Below are positions 15,746-24,433 of a DNA stretch of 64,000 bases, piece by piece (positions within the stretch are counted from its first letter, which is position 1; each line of letters opens with the position of its first letter). Below the pieces are notes generated by a model, which saw nothing but the letters and a program-made list of their open reading frames with translations, was not told the origin of the DNA and ran no database searches. The translations under genes were made by a program, and so were the position numbers. This DNA comes from Desulfarculus baarsii DSM 2075 (GTDB lineage Bacteria > Desulfobacterota > Desulfarculia > Desulfarculales > Desulfarculaceae): NCBI RefSeq assembly GCF_000143965.1, contig NC_014365.1:1701501-1765500 (forward strand). Reading direction: 5' to 3'.

Positions 15746-17020
15746 TCACACGAAAAAACCCTTGGGCACGACGGTGATGCCCCGCGGCGTAACCTTGAAG
15801 AGCTTGCGGTCCTCGCTCGGGTCGATGCCGATCTGGGTGTTGTCGGGGATATAGTTATGCTTGTCGATGATCGCCTTTTTGATCTTGCAGTTGCGCCCGA
15901 CGATCACGTCCTCGAGGATCACGCTTTCATCGACTTCCGACCACGACTCGACGATGACGTTGGACGAAAGCACGCTATTGCGCACGATGCCGCCGCTGAT
16001 GATGCAGCCCGAACCCACCAGCGAATCCAAGGCCTTGCCGGCGCGGGGCGGGTTGCCGCGTTCGTCTTGGAAGACGAACTTGGCCGGCGGAAACTGCATG
16101 CGGTGGGTGCGCAGGGGCCACATCTCGCCGTAGAGGCTGAAATAGGGGTCCACGCCGCAGAGGTCCATGTTGGCGTTCCAATAGGCGTCGAGGTTGCCCA
16201 CGTCGCGCCAATAGCCGCTGTCCTTGGTGCGCTCCTCCAGCACGCGCCGTCGCCGTCCCTGTTGGTCGTGGATGCGGGCGTAGTCGGAGATGACGTTGTT
16301 GCGCCGGTAGGGATAGGCCACCACCTTGTAGCGGCCCAGCAGCGCCGGGATGATGTCGTGGCCGAAATCGGTGCCGTCGAACTCGGCCAGCACCTGCATC
16401 ATCACCTCCTTGCGGAACAAATATATGCCCATGCTGGCCAGGGAGTGATTGGGGTCGCCGGGGATGCAACTGGGGTTGTCGGGCTTTTCCTGGAACTCGC
16501 GGATGGAAAAGTCGTCGTTGACGCCGACGACGCCGAACTGACAGGCGTTTTGGCGATCGACCTCGATGACGCTGATGGTCACGTCGGCGTTGTGTTCCTC
16601 GTGGTAGCGCCGGAATAAGCTGTAGTTCATCTTATATACGTGATCGCCGCTGAGGATGATCACCCGGCGCAGGCTTGGGTCGCGGTCGAGCAGGTAGGCG
16701 TTTTGCCGCACCGAGTCGGCCGTGCCCTGGTACCATTTTTCGCCGGTGCGCATCTGGGGCGGCACGATGCGCAGATAGTGGCCCAGGTCGTAGTTGAAGA
16801 TGTTCCAGCCGGCCTCCAGGTGGTCGACAAGCGACTGGCTCTTGTATTGGGGCAGGACCATGATTTTGTAGATCCCGCTGTTGATGACGTTGCTGAGGGT
16901 GAGGTCGATCAGGCGATAGATGCCGCCGAAGGGGACCGATGGTTTGGAGCGGTCCTGGGTCAGCGGGGCCAGGCGTTCGCCCTTGCCGCCGGCCATGATC
17001 ACGGCCAGTGTGTCCTTCAA
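15746..17020 (-). CDS. glgC: Glucose-1-phosphate adenylyltransferase
   Basis: Makes ADP-glucose for glycogen synthesis in the cytoplasm. 424 aa, normal length. The N-terminal nucleotidyltransferase domain has VIMAGGKGERLAPLTQDRSK (residues 8-27), FGGIYRLIDLTLSNVINSG, EWYQGTADSVRQ-type segment KWYQGTADSVRQN near 110, LSGDHVYKMNY near 135 and FQEKP near 185. The C-terminal part is the left-handed helix domain (ISGGIVRNSVLSSNVIVE onward). The start is a TTG at 17020 with GGAGA about nine bases upstream; there is no ATG before the GGKGERL motif except one inside it. No other glycogen gene is nearby. Confidence 0.95.
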   Translation of the reverse strand: MKDTLAVIMAGGKGERLAPLTQDRSKPSVPFGGIYRLIDLTLSNVINSGIYKIMVLPQYKSQSLVDHLEAGWNIFNYDLGHYLRIVPPQMRTGEKWYQGTADSVRQNAYLLDRDPSLRRVIILSGDHVYKMNYSLFRRYHEEHNADVTISVIEVDRQNACQFGVVGVNDDFSIREFQEKPDNPSCIPGDPNHSLASMGIYLFRKEVMMQVLAEFDGTDFGHDIIPALLGRYKVVAYPYRRNNVISDYARIHDQQGRRRRVLEERTKDSGYWRDVGNLDAYWNANMDLCGVDPYFSLYGEMWPLRTHRMQFPPAKFVFQDERGNPPRAGKALDSLVGSGCIISGGIVRNSVLSSNVIVESWSEVDESVILEDVIVGRNCKIKKAIIDKHNYIPDNTQIGIDPSEDRKLFKVTPRGITVVPKGFFV

Positions 17021-17188
17021 CTTGCAGTCTCCGTGTGGATGGTTTGGGCCAAAGACGCCGCCGGACGCCGCCGGGGCCTATCTTTATATTTGATCATGCC
17101 CGCCGGCGCGATGCAACGGCCATGGCGGCCCAAAAGCCCGGCAATCGCGCGCGGCCCCGCGCCGTGGCCACAGCCGAAGAGAAAGTGT

Positions 17189-17217
17189 TTGACATTTTAT
17201 AAGACTATCAACATACT
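17189..17217 (+). promoter_or_regulatory. Strong sigma-70 promoter upstream of a candidate small RNA
   Basis: Perfect TTGACA (17189-17194), exactly 17 bases, then CATACT (17212-17217). The surrounding bases are AT-rich. The predicted start is near 17224, and no start codon with a ribosome site follows before the terminator at 17371. Confidence 0.6.
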
Positions 17218-17223
17218 GCCTTG

Positions 17224-17371
17224 CTAACACGGCTGGGCGGCGGTCGCCGTTTAGAAAAGCGGGCTGGAAGCCCCTTGATCGCTCCGAGTCCGGCCGCGCG
17301 ATAAATACAAAATCAAGTCACCATCAGGATCATGAAGACCCGGAATCGCCTTTGGCGGCTCCGGTTTTTTT
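17224..17371 (+). ncRNA. Candidate small RNA or attenuated leader (about 148 nt)
   Basis: Between a good promoter (17189-17217) and a Rho-independent terminator. The terminator stem CCGG...CGCC / GGCG...CCGG (17340-17364) has a TTT loop and is followed by seven Ts. The transcript contains a GGGCT/AGCCC hairpin near 17261-17274 and unpaired GGA triplets (CTGGAAG, CAGGATC, CCGGAAT) of the kind CsrA binds. Alternatively it is the terminated 5' leader of the TonB receptor gene 270 bases downstream, that is, a riboswitch-like attenuator. It matches no cobalamin, TPP, glycine or c-di-GMP motif I could recognise. Confidence 0.4.
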
Positions 17372-17637
17372 GTTGCGTCGATCGGCTCGGGCTCCGTTTA
17401 CGAGGCCCCGGTCGGCGAGGGGAGGGCTTTGCTTTTCGGCGCCGGGTCGCCTTGGGCGGGGGGCGTTTCGGGCCGAGTCAACAGGCGAAAGTAAGCGGTG
17501 GGGTGAGCGGCCGATCCTTCTTGGCTGGTTGGCGCGGCCGCCCACCCGTGGGCGCAAGGGCGTGGCCCCTGCAAATCCATTCTCCGCGCGCCTTCGTCGA
17601 TAGTCAATAAACACGCAAAAAAAGGAGAATGGACGAG
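17372..17637. other. Intergenic stretch before the TonB receptor gene
   Basis: Very GC-rich, about 265 bases. Both strands carry short open frames (for example 94 codons on the minus strand, 17330-17614, rich in Arg and Pro), but none has a ribosome site or a recognisable domain, and I treat them as chance. The last 20 bases hold the AAAAAAAGGAG ribosome site of the receptor gene. Confidence 0.5.
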
Positions 17638-19713
17638 ATGGGAAACTGGCGAAAAGCCGGTCGGGCGGCGCTGTTTTTGCCGGCGCTGATCCTGGCGCTT
17701 GCGCTATGGGCCGTGGGCGATTGCCGGGCCGAGGCCGCGGAGGACAAAAGCGCCCAGGCCACGACCCAGGAGCAGGCCGACAACAAGCAAAAAATCAACC
17801 TGGAAGACATGCAGGTGCTCGGCAAGGCCGATTCGGCCGTGGTGCAGTCCACCAGCGCCACCGTGCTGGATAACGAGCAGATCGTCGGCCGCGTTTACGT
17901 CACGCCCATGGATATGCTCAAGCTCTCGCCGGGCGTGAGCATCTCGCAATATCACCAGGGTGGCGTGGTCCCCGCCGTGCAGATGCGCGGCTTTTCCACG
18001 GTGGGCCATTCGCGCGATGGCGCCATCGCCCTCAACGGCGTGCCGCTCAACACCCTCGACAACGCCGACACCAACGTGATTATCCCCATGGAGGTCGAGG
18101 ACATCGAAGTGGTCAAGGGCCCGTCCTCGCCCTTCTTCGGCAACTTCAACAGCGCCGGCTCCATTGGCTTCCGCACCTACCAGAGCGGCGACTTCACCCG
18201 GGCCAAGCTCAGCTACGGCAGCTTCAACACCCAGGACGCCGCGGCGGTGATCGCCCGCGGCGACGGCAAGCTGGACCAGATCTACTCCGGCGAGGTCTAC
18301 CACACCGACGGTTATCAGGACAACTGCGACTGGGACAAGCAGATCGCCTCGGGCCGCTGGAACTATCGCTTCACCGATCAGTTACAGGCCGGCATGGGCC
18401 TGCGTTTCTACAACACCCGGTGGGATTCGGCCGGCTACATCCCCCAGAGCGTCTATGACTCCAACCCCCAGCGGGCCGTCTCCGACGTCAACGGCGGCTG
18501 GCGCAAGTGGGGCCTGGTCGACGGCCACGCCGACTACGCCCTCACCGATACGTCCAAGCTGCGCTTCCTGGCCTGGTACACCCAAGAGGACTACAACCGC
18601 TGGTATCAGAACTGGATCTCCTCGGCCCAGAAGGTCGGCGGCAACTACGGCTCCCAGTACCAACGGCCCCGCGAGGCCTTTGGCTCCAGCCTGGCCTATC
18701 ACTACAACGGCCAGGTGCTCGAACGTGACACGGGCGTGGTTTTCGGCGTCAGTTGGCAGCGCGAGTTTCAGGAATATCGTTATTGGAACTTGGTTGTCGG
18801 CAACGGCCGCAACAAGGGCTCCATGACCCAGGACGACGAACTGACCCTCTACACCACCGCCCTCTATGGCCAGGTGGATTATCGCGTGCTCAAGCCCCTG
18901 CGCTTCATCGTGGGCGCGCGCTACGACATGATGAACGGCGAACTGGACAGCAAGCTGACCCCGGCCAACTCCGGCGACCGCAATGGCCCGGAAATCTTCA
19001 GCCCCAAGCTGGGCCTGATCTACACCGTCTGCGACGGTTGGGATCTGTTCGCCAACTATTCCCAGGGGTTCGCCCTGCCCGGCGGCACGGAGTTCGTCTC
19101 GCGCTCGTACCTGGAGCCGGCCATCCGCACCCAATACGAGGCCGGTCTGCGCGCCAATCCCAACGGCTGGAGCAGCTATATCCTCAGCATCTGGCGCTTG
19201 GACACCAAGGACGACTTCCAGCCCACCCTGGCCGACCCCAACAAGTATGAAAACGCCGGCGAGACCAGGCGCGAGGGCGTCGAGGTGGGCGCGGACTTCC
19301 TGCCCTGGAAGGCCCTGCGCCTGCACGTGGACTACGCCTACATCCACTCCGAATACCTCAGCTATGTTTCCGGCGGCAAGAGCTACGACGGCAACGAGCT
19401 GCCCAGCGTGCCCAACAATATCTTCAACGCCGAAATCGCCTGGGCCCCGCCCCAAGGCCTGGGCGCGCGCCTGAACTATCGCTTGCAGAGCGAATGGAAC
19501 ATCGCCGCCGACAACATCGTCAAGGCCGACGGCTTTGACGTGGTCTGCGCCCAGGTGTCGTACAAGTTCAACAAGCGCTACACCCTGGCCCTGGACGTGA
19601 TCAACCTCTTCGATCGCAAGTATTCGGAATATTTGGGCTCGGCCAACGGCCAACTGACCTACGCCCCGGCCGACCCGCTTTCGGCCTACCTGACGCTGAC
19701 TATCGATTGGTGA
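17638..19713 (+). CDS. TonB-dependent outer-membrane receptor
   Basis: A 691-aa receptor that imports a scarce ligand using TonB energy. The signal peptide covers residues 1-32 (ALILALALWAVGDCRAEA). The plug domain shows DMQVLGKADSAVVQS near 55, VYVTPMDMLKLSPGVSIS near 85, MRGFSTVGHSRDGAIALNGV near 115 and EDIEVVKGPSSPFFGNFNSA near 155. The 22-stranded barrel ends in a C-terminal aromatic (TLTIDW). ATG 17638 is chosen over 17629 because GGAG lies nine bases before it but only one base before 17629. The next two genes encode periplasmic proteins resembling Ni/Co uptake components, so a metal complex is the likeliest cargo. Confidence 0.9.
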   Translation: MGNWRKAGRAALFLPALILALALWAVGDCRAEAAEDKSAQATTQEQADNKQKINLEDMQVLGKADSAVVQSTSATVLDNEQIVGRVYVTPMDMLKLSPGVSISQYHQGGVVPAVQMRGFSTVGHSRDGAIALNGVPLNTLDNADTNVIIPMEVEDIEVVKGPSSPFFGNFNSAGSIGFRTYQSGDFTRAKLSYGSFNTQDAAAVIARGDGKLDQIYSGEVYHTDGYQDNCDWDKQIASGRWNYRFTDQLQAGMGLRFYNTRWDSAGYIPQSVYDSNPQRAVSDVNGGWRKWGLVDGHADYALTDTSKLRFLAWYTQEDYNRWYQNWISSAQKVGGNYGSQYQRPREAFGSSLAYHYNGQVLERDTGVVFGVSWQREFQEYRYWNLVVGNGRNKGSMTQDDELTLYTTALYGQVDYRVLKPLRFIVGARYDMMNGELDSKLTPANSGDRNGPEIFSPKLGLIYTVCDGWDLFANYSQGFALPGGTEFVSRSYLEPAIRTQYEAGLRANPNGWSSYILSIWRLDTKDDFQPTLADPNKYENAGETRREGVEVGADFLPWKALRLHVDYAYIHSEYLSYVSGGKSYDGNELPSVPNNIFNAEIAWAPPQGLGARLNYRLQSEWNIAADNIVKADGFDVVCAQVSYKFNKRYTLALDVINLFDRKYSEYLGSANGQLTYAPADPLSAYLTLTIDW

Positions 19714-19736
19714 GCCAAAACCAAAGGAGAGCAGTC

Positions 19737-20507
19737 ATGAAAAACATGAAGCAGTTGAAATCATTGACCGTCGTCGCCGCCATGTCCCTGACCCTGGCCT
19801 TGGCCGGCCTGGCCCAGGCCCACGATCTGTGGCTGAGCGCCAATCAACCCGCCGAGGGCAAGGCGCTCAGCGTGCTGGTGGGCTATGGCCACGGTTTCCC
19901 CGCTGGCGAGGAGATCGAATTCGACATGCTGGAGCCGGTGGAGATCATCGGGGCCCAGGGCAAGATCGCCACCAAGCCCGGCCAGAAGCAGGAGTTCGTC
20001 AGCGACGCGCCCCTGGCCGCCGGCACGTACGTGGTCACCGGCGGGCGCAAGGCCCAGTGGTACACCAAAACGCCGGCCGGCTCGGTTAACGTGCCCAAAA
20101 ACGAGGCCCCCGAGGCCATCTCGTGCCTGCGTTCGGTCAAATACGCCAAGGCCATCGTCAACCTGGGCGCGGCGGGCGACGTCTCCCAGCCCGTGGGCCA
20201 GACCCTGGAGATCGTGCCCCTGGCCAACCCCGGCGCGCTGAAGGTGGGCGATGATCTGCCCGTGCGGGTGCTGTTCGAGGGCAAACCCCTGGCCAAGGTC
20301 GAGGTGTTGGGCCTCTACGCCGGCTTCAGCCAGCACGAGGGGTCTTACGCTTTTTACGCCCGCACCGACAAGGACGGCAAGGCCTACGTCAAGCTGAGCG
20401 CCGCCGGCCAATGGCTGGTGCTGGCCAAACACAAGGTTCCCTTTGCCGACAAGGCCCAGTGTGACGAATACGCCCACACGGCCACCTTGACCTTTGACGT
20501 GAAATGA
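19737..20507 (+). CDS. Periplasmic DUF4198 protein (metal uptake associated)
   Basis: A 256-aa exported protein. Signal peptide to about residue 28 (LALAGLAQA), leaving a mature N-terminus HDLWLSANQP. DUF4198 proteins are found beside TonB receptors and nickel/cobalt transporters (NikM/NikK-like) and are thought to bind the metal with the exposed N-terminal histidine. A second conserved part, GKAYVKLSAAGQWLVLAKHK near 220, is typical of this family. RBS AAAGGAG precedes the ATG. It overlaps the following gene by four bases (ATGA), so receptor and both periplasmic proteins form one operon. Confidence 0.8.
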   Translation: MKNMKQLKSLTVVAAMSLTLALAGLAQAHDLWLSANQPAEGKALSVLVGYGHGFPAGEEIEFDMLEPVEIIGAQGKIATKPGQKQEFVSDAPLAAGTYVVTGGRKAQWYTKTPAGSVNVPKNEAPEAISCLRSVKYAKAIVNLGAAGDVSQPVGQTLEIVPLANPGALKVGDDLPVRVLFEGKPLAKVEVLGLYAGFSQHEGSYAFYARTDKDGKAYVKLSAAGQWLVLAKHKVPFADKAQCDEYAHTATLTFDVK

Positions 20508-21016
20508 CGACCAAGCTTCGACGGGAAACGCAAGCGGCCGGCCTCGTTTGGGGGCCGGCCCTGGCCGCGCTATTGCTGGCGGGTCTGTTGTTCGTGGGCG
20601 GCAGACCGGCCCTGGCCCACGGCGTGAGCCTGGAGGCCGGCCAAGGCCGGGCGGCCTGGGTCTTGGCCCAATATTCCGACGGCGAGCCCATGAGCTTTGC
20701 CAAGGTGCGCGTGCTGGGCCCACGGGGCCAAACGTATCAGATGGGCAACGCCGACGCCTCGGGGCGCTTTTGCTGGCAGCCCGACCAGCCTGGCCAGTGG
20801 ACGGCGGTGATCGAGGACGGCCAGGGCCATCGCGGCCAGGTGAGCCTGGATTGGACCGGCGGCGACGCCCCCGTGGCCAGTCAACGCGGTGGCGGCGAAA
20901 TGGTCGCCCAACCGCTGTGGACGCGGGCGTTGCTGGGCCTTTCGGCGATATTCTGCCTGGCGGGCCTGGTGTTTTGGCTGCTGGGCCGACGCGGCGCGGC
21001 GGTTGACAAGGGCTGA
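20504..21016 (+). CDS. Small membrane-anchored periplasmic protein with N-terminal histidine (NikL-like)
   Basis: 170 aa. A signal segment (residues about 14-36) ends at RPALA, so the mature protein would begin HGVSLEAGQG, mirroring the DUF4198 neighbour. The middle is an Ig/carboxypeptidase-regulatory type beta domain (FAKVRVLGPRG, GNADASGRFCWQPDQPGQWTA), followed by a single C-terminal membrane helix (LLGLSAIFCLAGLVFWLLG, about 140-160) and a short basic tail. The layout resembles NikL accessory subunits of nickel ECF systems. Function inferred from context; no transporter gene follows in this window. Confidence 0.65.
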   Translation: MTTKLRRETQAAGLVWGPALAALLLAGLLFVGGRPALAHGVSLEAGQGRAAWVLAQYSDGEPMSFAKVRVLGPRGQTYQMGNADASGRFCWQPDQPGQWTAVIEDGQGHRGQVSLDWTGGDAPVASQRGGGEMVAQPLWTRALLGLSAIFCLAGLVFWLLGRRGAAVDKG

Positions 21017-21067
21017 TTGCCCGAAAACTTCGAAGCCCCGGCGGTCGAAGGCGGCCGCCGGGACTTT

Positions 21068-22168
21068 TCACGGCGTGGGGCCGTCGCCCGGCGTTTCGAT
21101 GGGGCTATCCATGAAATAGTGCTCGTAGACCTCCAACAGCGAGATCAACACCGCCAGCACCAGCGGGCCCAAAATCAGCCCGACCATGCCAAAGACGCTC
21201 AAACCGCCAAGCACGCTGAAAAACGTCAGCAGTGGGTGGATGTTGCCGCCGCCGATCAGCCGTGGACGCAGAAAATTGTCGCAGATAACCTGCGAGGCCT
21301 CGCACCAGATCATCACGCCCACGCCCTGAAAGACATCGCCGCTGAGGATCAGGTAGGTTCCGGCCGGGATGAACAAAAGCGCCGTGCCCACCAGCGGCAC
21401 CACCGAGGCGAAGACCATCACCGTGCCCCAGAACAAGGCGTGGGGCACGCCAAAGACGCCAAAACCCAAGCCGCCGGCCGTGCCCTGGATGACGGCCAGG
21501 AAAACCGTGCCGCGCATGGTGGTGCGCAGGGTGGAGAGGATGTCGTCGCGGATCTGGTTGGTGGTGTCGGCCGGCAGCGGCGAGAGGCGGATGGCCTTCT
21601 GGGCCATGCTCTGGCCGTCCATCAATAGATAAAAGGCCACGAACATCATCAGCGCGAAGCCGATGGCCAGGTTGGTGGCCCCGCGCAGCAGGTCGGTGAG
21701 GTTGGAGTAGAGCAGGTTGCTGACGTATTTGAGCGCCTCGGCGGCGTGTTGCAGGATGTCCATGCGGGTGATGCCGGTGTGCTCCTCGAGCTTGTCCAGG
21801 AAAGGCCCCAGGCGGCCCATGCCGCTGTTGAACATCTCGCTGAGCGAGTTGCCGGCCAACATGGCCGAGACGGTGTTGTAGAGATCCAAGGCCTGGGAGG
21901 TGATGACGCCGGTGATCAGCACCAGCGGCACGACGATGATGAGGATGAACAGCAGGCAGGTCAGGGCCGAGGCCAGGCCGCGCCGTTGGCGGGTGAGCTT
22001 GAGCATGAGGTCGTAGACCGGCCCGCCCACCACCACCAGCACGATGGCCAGAAAGATCGAGGTGAGGAACGGCTCGACCAGCAGATAGGCGCAGTAGAGC
22101 ACGAAGAGGATGCAGGCGGCGAAAAACCAGCGACTGGTCGAGCTGGCAAACGGCTGATTGTGACTCAT
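21068..22168 (-). CDS. AI-2E/PerM family inner-membrane permease
   Basis: A 366-aa polytopic protein of the TqsA/PerM family, whose members export autoinducer-2 or act as ion or solute permeases. Hydrophobic segments occur near residues 12-30, 33-53, 65-90, 155-180, 215-245, 250-275 and 310-345. The family signature GTALLFIPAGTYLILSGD near 255 and GGLSVFGMVGLILGPLVLAV near 325 are visible. ATG 22168 overlaps the stop of the nitrilase gene upstream (ATGA). Substrate unknown. Confidence 0.85.
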   Translation of the reverse strand: MSHNQPFASSTSRWFFAACILFVLYCAYLLVEPFLTSIFLAIVLVVVGGPVYDLMLKLTRQRRGLASALTCLLFILIIVVPLVLITGVITSQALDLYNTVSAMLAGNSLSEMFNSGMGRLGPFLDKLEEHTGITRMDILQHAAEALKYVSNLLYSNLTDLLRGATNLAIGFALMMFVAFYLLMDGQSMAQKAIRLSPLPADTTNQIRDDILSTLRTTMRGTVFLAVIQGTAGGLGFGVFGVPHALFWGTVMVFASVVPLVGTALLFIPAGTYLILSGDVFQGVGVMIWCEASQVICDNFLRPRLIGGGNIHPLLTFFSVLGGLSVFGMVGLILGPLVLAVLISLLEVYEHYFMDSPIETPGDGPTP

Positions 22169-22995
22169 GGGCGGCCTTTCGCGCGCCAAGCGCGGGGCAG
22201 CAGCCTGGCGTGAAGGGTGGAGTCGAGCCGGCGACGAAAGCCTTCGACCACCTCGGCGTTCACCTCGGCCAGGGCCAGGCCCGGCCCAGGCGGGCATTGG
22301 GCCACGACCTCGCCCCAGGGGTTGGTGATCATGGCTTGGCCGAAGCTCTCGCGGCCCTGGCCGTGGGGGCCCCACTGGGCCGCCGCCAGCACGAAGCAGG
22401 CGTTTTCGACCGCCCTGGCCCGGACGAGAAGCTCCCAATGGGCCTGGCCGGTGAGCTTGGTGAAGGCGCTGGGCGCGGCGATGACCTGGGCCCCCAACAG
22501 GCGCAGGCGGCGGTGCAGTTCGGGGAACCGCAGATCGTAGCAGACGCACGGGCCCAGGCGGCCGATGGGCGTATCGACCACCGTCAGGCGGCGGCCGGGA
22601 GCCACCCGCCGCGACTCCAACAACGGCGCTTGGCCCGGCGCGGCCAGGTCGAACAGATGAATCTTGCGATAAACCCCGACCAGGCGGCCGGTCGGGTCCA
22701 ACACCGGGCAGGTGTTGTGGGCCTTGCCGGGCGTGCGCGCGCGCTCGGCAAAGGTGCCGCCGACGATCCACAGGCCCAACTCGCGGGCCAGCGTCGCCAG
22801 GAAGCTCACCGTGGGGCCGGCGATGGTCTGGGGCTCGGCCAGGGGCAGGCCCTCGGGCTGCATGTGGGCGAAATGTTCGGGCAGCACGCACAGCCCCGCG
22901 CCCTGGCCGGCGGCGCGGCGCAACAGATCGGCGGCCTGGGCCAGATTGGCTTGGCGGTCGGCGCTGGAGTTCATTTGGATCACGGCGGCCAGCAT
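22165..22995 (-). CDS. Carbon-nitrogen hydrolase (nitrilase superfamily, Nit1/Nit2-like)
   Basis: A 276-aa cytoplasmic amidase, probably of the Nit branch that hydrolyses deaminated glutathione or omega-amides. The catalytic triad is visible: E40 in LPEHFAHM, a lysine near 112 in YRKIHLFD and a cysteine near 151 in VCYDLRFPEL. Later RARAVENACFVLAAAQWGPH and SFGQAMITNPWGEVVAQ are typical of Nit proteins. It precedes the permease with a four-base overlap, so the two are co-expressed; why is unclear. Confidence 0.88.
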   Translation of the reverse strand: MLAAVIQMNSSADRQANLAQAADLLRRAAGQGAGLCVLPEHFAHMQPEGLPLAEPQTIAGPTVSFLATLARELGLWIVGGTFAERARTPGKAHNTCPVLDPTGRLVGVYRKIHLFDLAAPGQAPLLESRRVAPGRRLTVVDTPIGRLGPCVCYDLRFPELHRRLRLLGAQVIAAPSAFTKLTGQAHWELLVRARAVENACFVLAAAQWGPHGQGRESFGQAMITNPWGEVVAQCPPGPGLALAEVNAEVVEGFRRRLDSTLHARLLPRAWRAKGRP

Positions 22996-23075
22996 CGGCT
23001 CTCTCCGGGGCTGAATGGGGTCATTATATGCGCCGCCAGCGCCGTCGGGAAGGCCAAAGCGCCGCGGCCAATTTA

Positions 23076-23104
23076 TTGCCGGGCCCGGCGGCCTGTGCTA
23101 GCAT
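23076..23104 (+). promoter_or_regulatory. Sigma-70 promoter of the GAF sensor/HIT operon
   Basis: TTGCCG (23076-23081), 17-base spacer ending in TGC, TAGCAT (23099-23104). It lies 46 bases before the ATG at 23151. Confidence 0.55.
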
Positions 23105-23150
23105 GGGCCCGTATGTGGCCACGCCGGGCGCGCGGAGGGAGCTATAGCCT

Positions 23151-23996
23151 ATGAACGGGCCGCCGGACATCGGGGCCTTGCTGGAGCAGGCCAGGCGCAA
23201 CGAGGAGATCCTGCGGCGCACCGACCAGCTCGAGGAGTTCCTGCTTTCGCCAAGGGCGCTGAGGCCGCTGCTGGAGGGCCTGTGCCAGCGCGTGGCCGCG
23301 ATATACGGCCTGGACGCGGTGAGCCTGGCCCTGGCCGACGACCACGCCGGCCTGCGCCTGGCCCTGGAGGCCGATGGCCCCCAAGCGCTGCCCGCTGGTT
23401 GTTTTCATTGCGCGCGGGTGGAGCTGCGCATGCTGGTGGGCGACCTGGAGCGGCCGCTTTTGAGCAACCGGGCCAGCGACGAGGCCTTGCGCTTTTTGTT
23501 TGGCCAGCGCGGCGGATTGTGCTCGGCGGCGGTGTTGCCGTTGTGGTCGCGGGGCCGCTGGCTGGGCTCGCTCAATCTGGGTTCGACCTCGCCCGAGCGC
23601 TATCATCAGGGCCTGGAGACCCACTTCGTGCGGCGGCTGGCCGCCAAGACGGCCCACAGCCTGGACGCGGCCGTGCTCTACGAGCAGAACCGCCTTTTCG
23701 AACGCCGCGAGGCGGCCATGGAAATGGCCGGGGCGGCCTGCCACGAGTTGGCCCAGCCCCTGACCGCCCTGGCCCTGCGGCTGGAGACGCTGATGCGCGG
23801 CCTGCCGGAGGGCGACCCGTTGCGCGGCCAGATGAACTCGCTGACCGCCGAGGTGGATCGAGTGGGCGAGCTGCTGCGAAAAATCAGTGAGGTCAACCGA
23901 TACGTGACCAAGCCCTACGCCCAGGGCCTGCGCATAATCGATCTGCGAGCGGCCAGCGCCGCGGGCAAACCCTCAACGCCACCGGAGGAAGCTTGA
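23151..23996 (+). CDS. GAF-domain protein with an isolated histidine-kinase dimerisation helix
   Basis: 281 aa, soluble. Residues about 25-185 form a DUF484/GAF-type sensory domain (LCQRVAAIYGLDAVSLALAD, SAAVLPLWSRGRWLGSLNLG). A HisKA-like helix pair follows: ACHELAQPLTALALRLE near 200-216, where the histidine sits as in an H box. The protein then ends after MNSLTAEVDRVGELLRKISE with no N, G1 or G2 ATPase boxes. It may be a phosphotransfer or dimerisation module, or serve as a partner of a separate kinase. GGGAG precedes the ATG; the HIT gene starts five bases after the stop. Confidence 0.75.
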   Translation: MNGPPDIGALLEQARRNEEILRRTDQLEEFLLSPRALRPLLEGLCQRVAAIYGLDAVSLALADDHAGLRLALEADGPQALPAGCFHCARVELRMLVGDLERPLLSNRASDEALRFLFGQRGGLCSAAVLPLWSRGRWLGSLNLGSTSPERYHQGLETHFVRRLAAKTAHSLDAAVLYEQNRLFERREAAMEMAGAACHELAQPLTALALRLETLMRGLPEGDPLRGQMNSLTAEVDRVGELLRKISEVNRYVTKPYAQGLRIIDLRAASAAGKPSTPPEEA

Positions 23997-24000
23997 GAAA

Positions 24001-24420
24001 ATGAGCGACGAAACCTGCATCTTCTGTGACATCGCCGCCAACAAAATGCCGGCTTTCCGCATCTATGAAGACGACCGCACCCTGGCCTTCGCCGACATCA
24101 ACCCGGCCACGCCCGGCCACACCCTGGTCATCCCCAAGCAGCACTACGTCAACATCATGGAGCTGACCCCCGGTGACGTGGCCGCCGTGCATCAGACCGT
24201 CCAGCGCGTGGCCCGGGCCATCAAGGCCACCCTCAAGCCCGAGGGCATCATGATCGCTCAGCTAAACGGCGCGGCCGCCGGTCAGGTGATCATGCACTAT
24301 CACGTGCATCTGATCCCCCGCAACCCCGGCGACGCCCTTTCGGCCATGAGTTGGCAGATGAAGCCCGGCGACATGGCCCAGATCGAAAAATTGGCCGCCC
24401 AGATCGCTTCGGTGCTGTGA
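24001..24420 (+). CDS. HIT-family nucleotide hydrolase
   Basis: 139 aa, a HINT/histidine-triad hydrolase that cleaves nucleoside phosphoramidates or aminoacyl-AMP. It has the N-terminal zinc-type CIFCDIAANKMPAFRIYEDD, FADINPATPGHTLVIPK near 35-52 and the triad HYHVHLIPR near 100-108. GGAGG lies 11 bases upstream. Co-transcribed with the GAF protein. Specific substrate unknown. Confidence 0.92.
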   Translation: MSDETCIFCDIAANKMPAFRIYEDDRTLAFADINPATPGHTLVIPKQHYVNIMELTPGDVAAVHQTVQRVARAIKATLKPEGIMIAQLNGAAAGQVIMHYHVHLIPRNPGDALSAMSWQMKPGDMAQIEKLAAQIASVL

Positions 24421-24433
24421 GGATCGCGCGCGG

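Noticed and set aside
17330-17614. 94-codon minus-strand frame between glgC and the TonB gene
   Set aside because: Arg/Pro-rich, no ribosome site, overlaps the terminator of the candidate small RNA; likely a by-product of high GC.
17372-17637. Cobalamin or other known riboswitch upstream of the TonB receptor
   Set aside because: No B12-box-like sequence or other conserved aptamer core was found on the plus strand.
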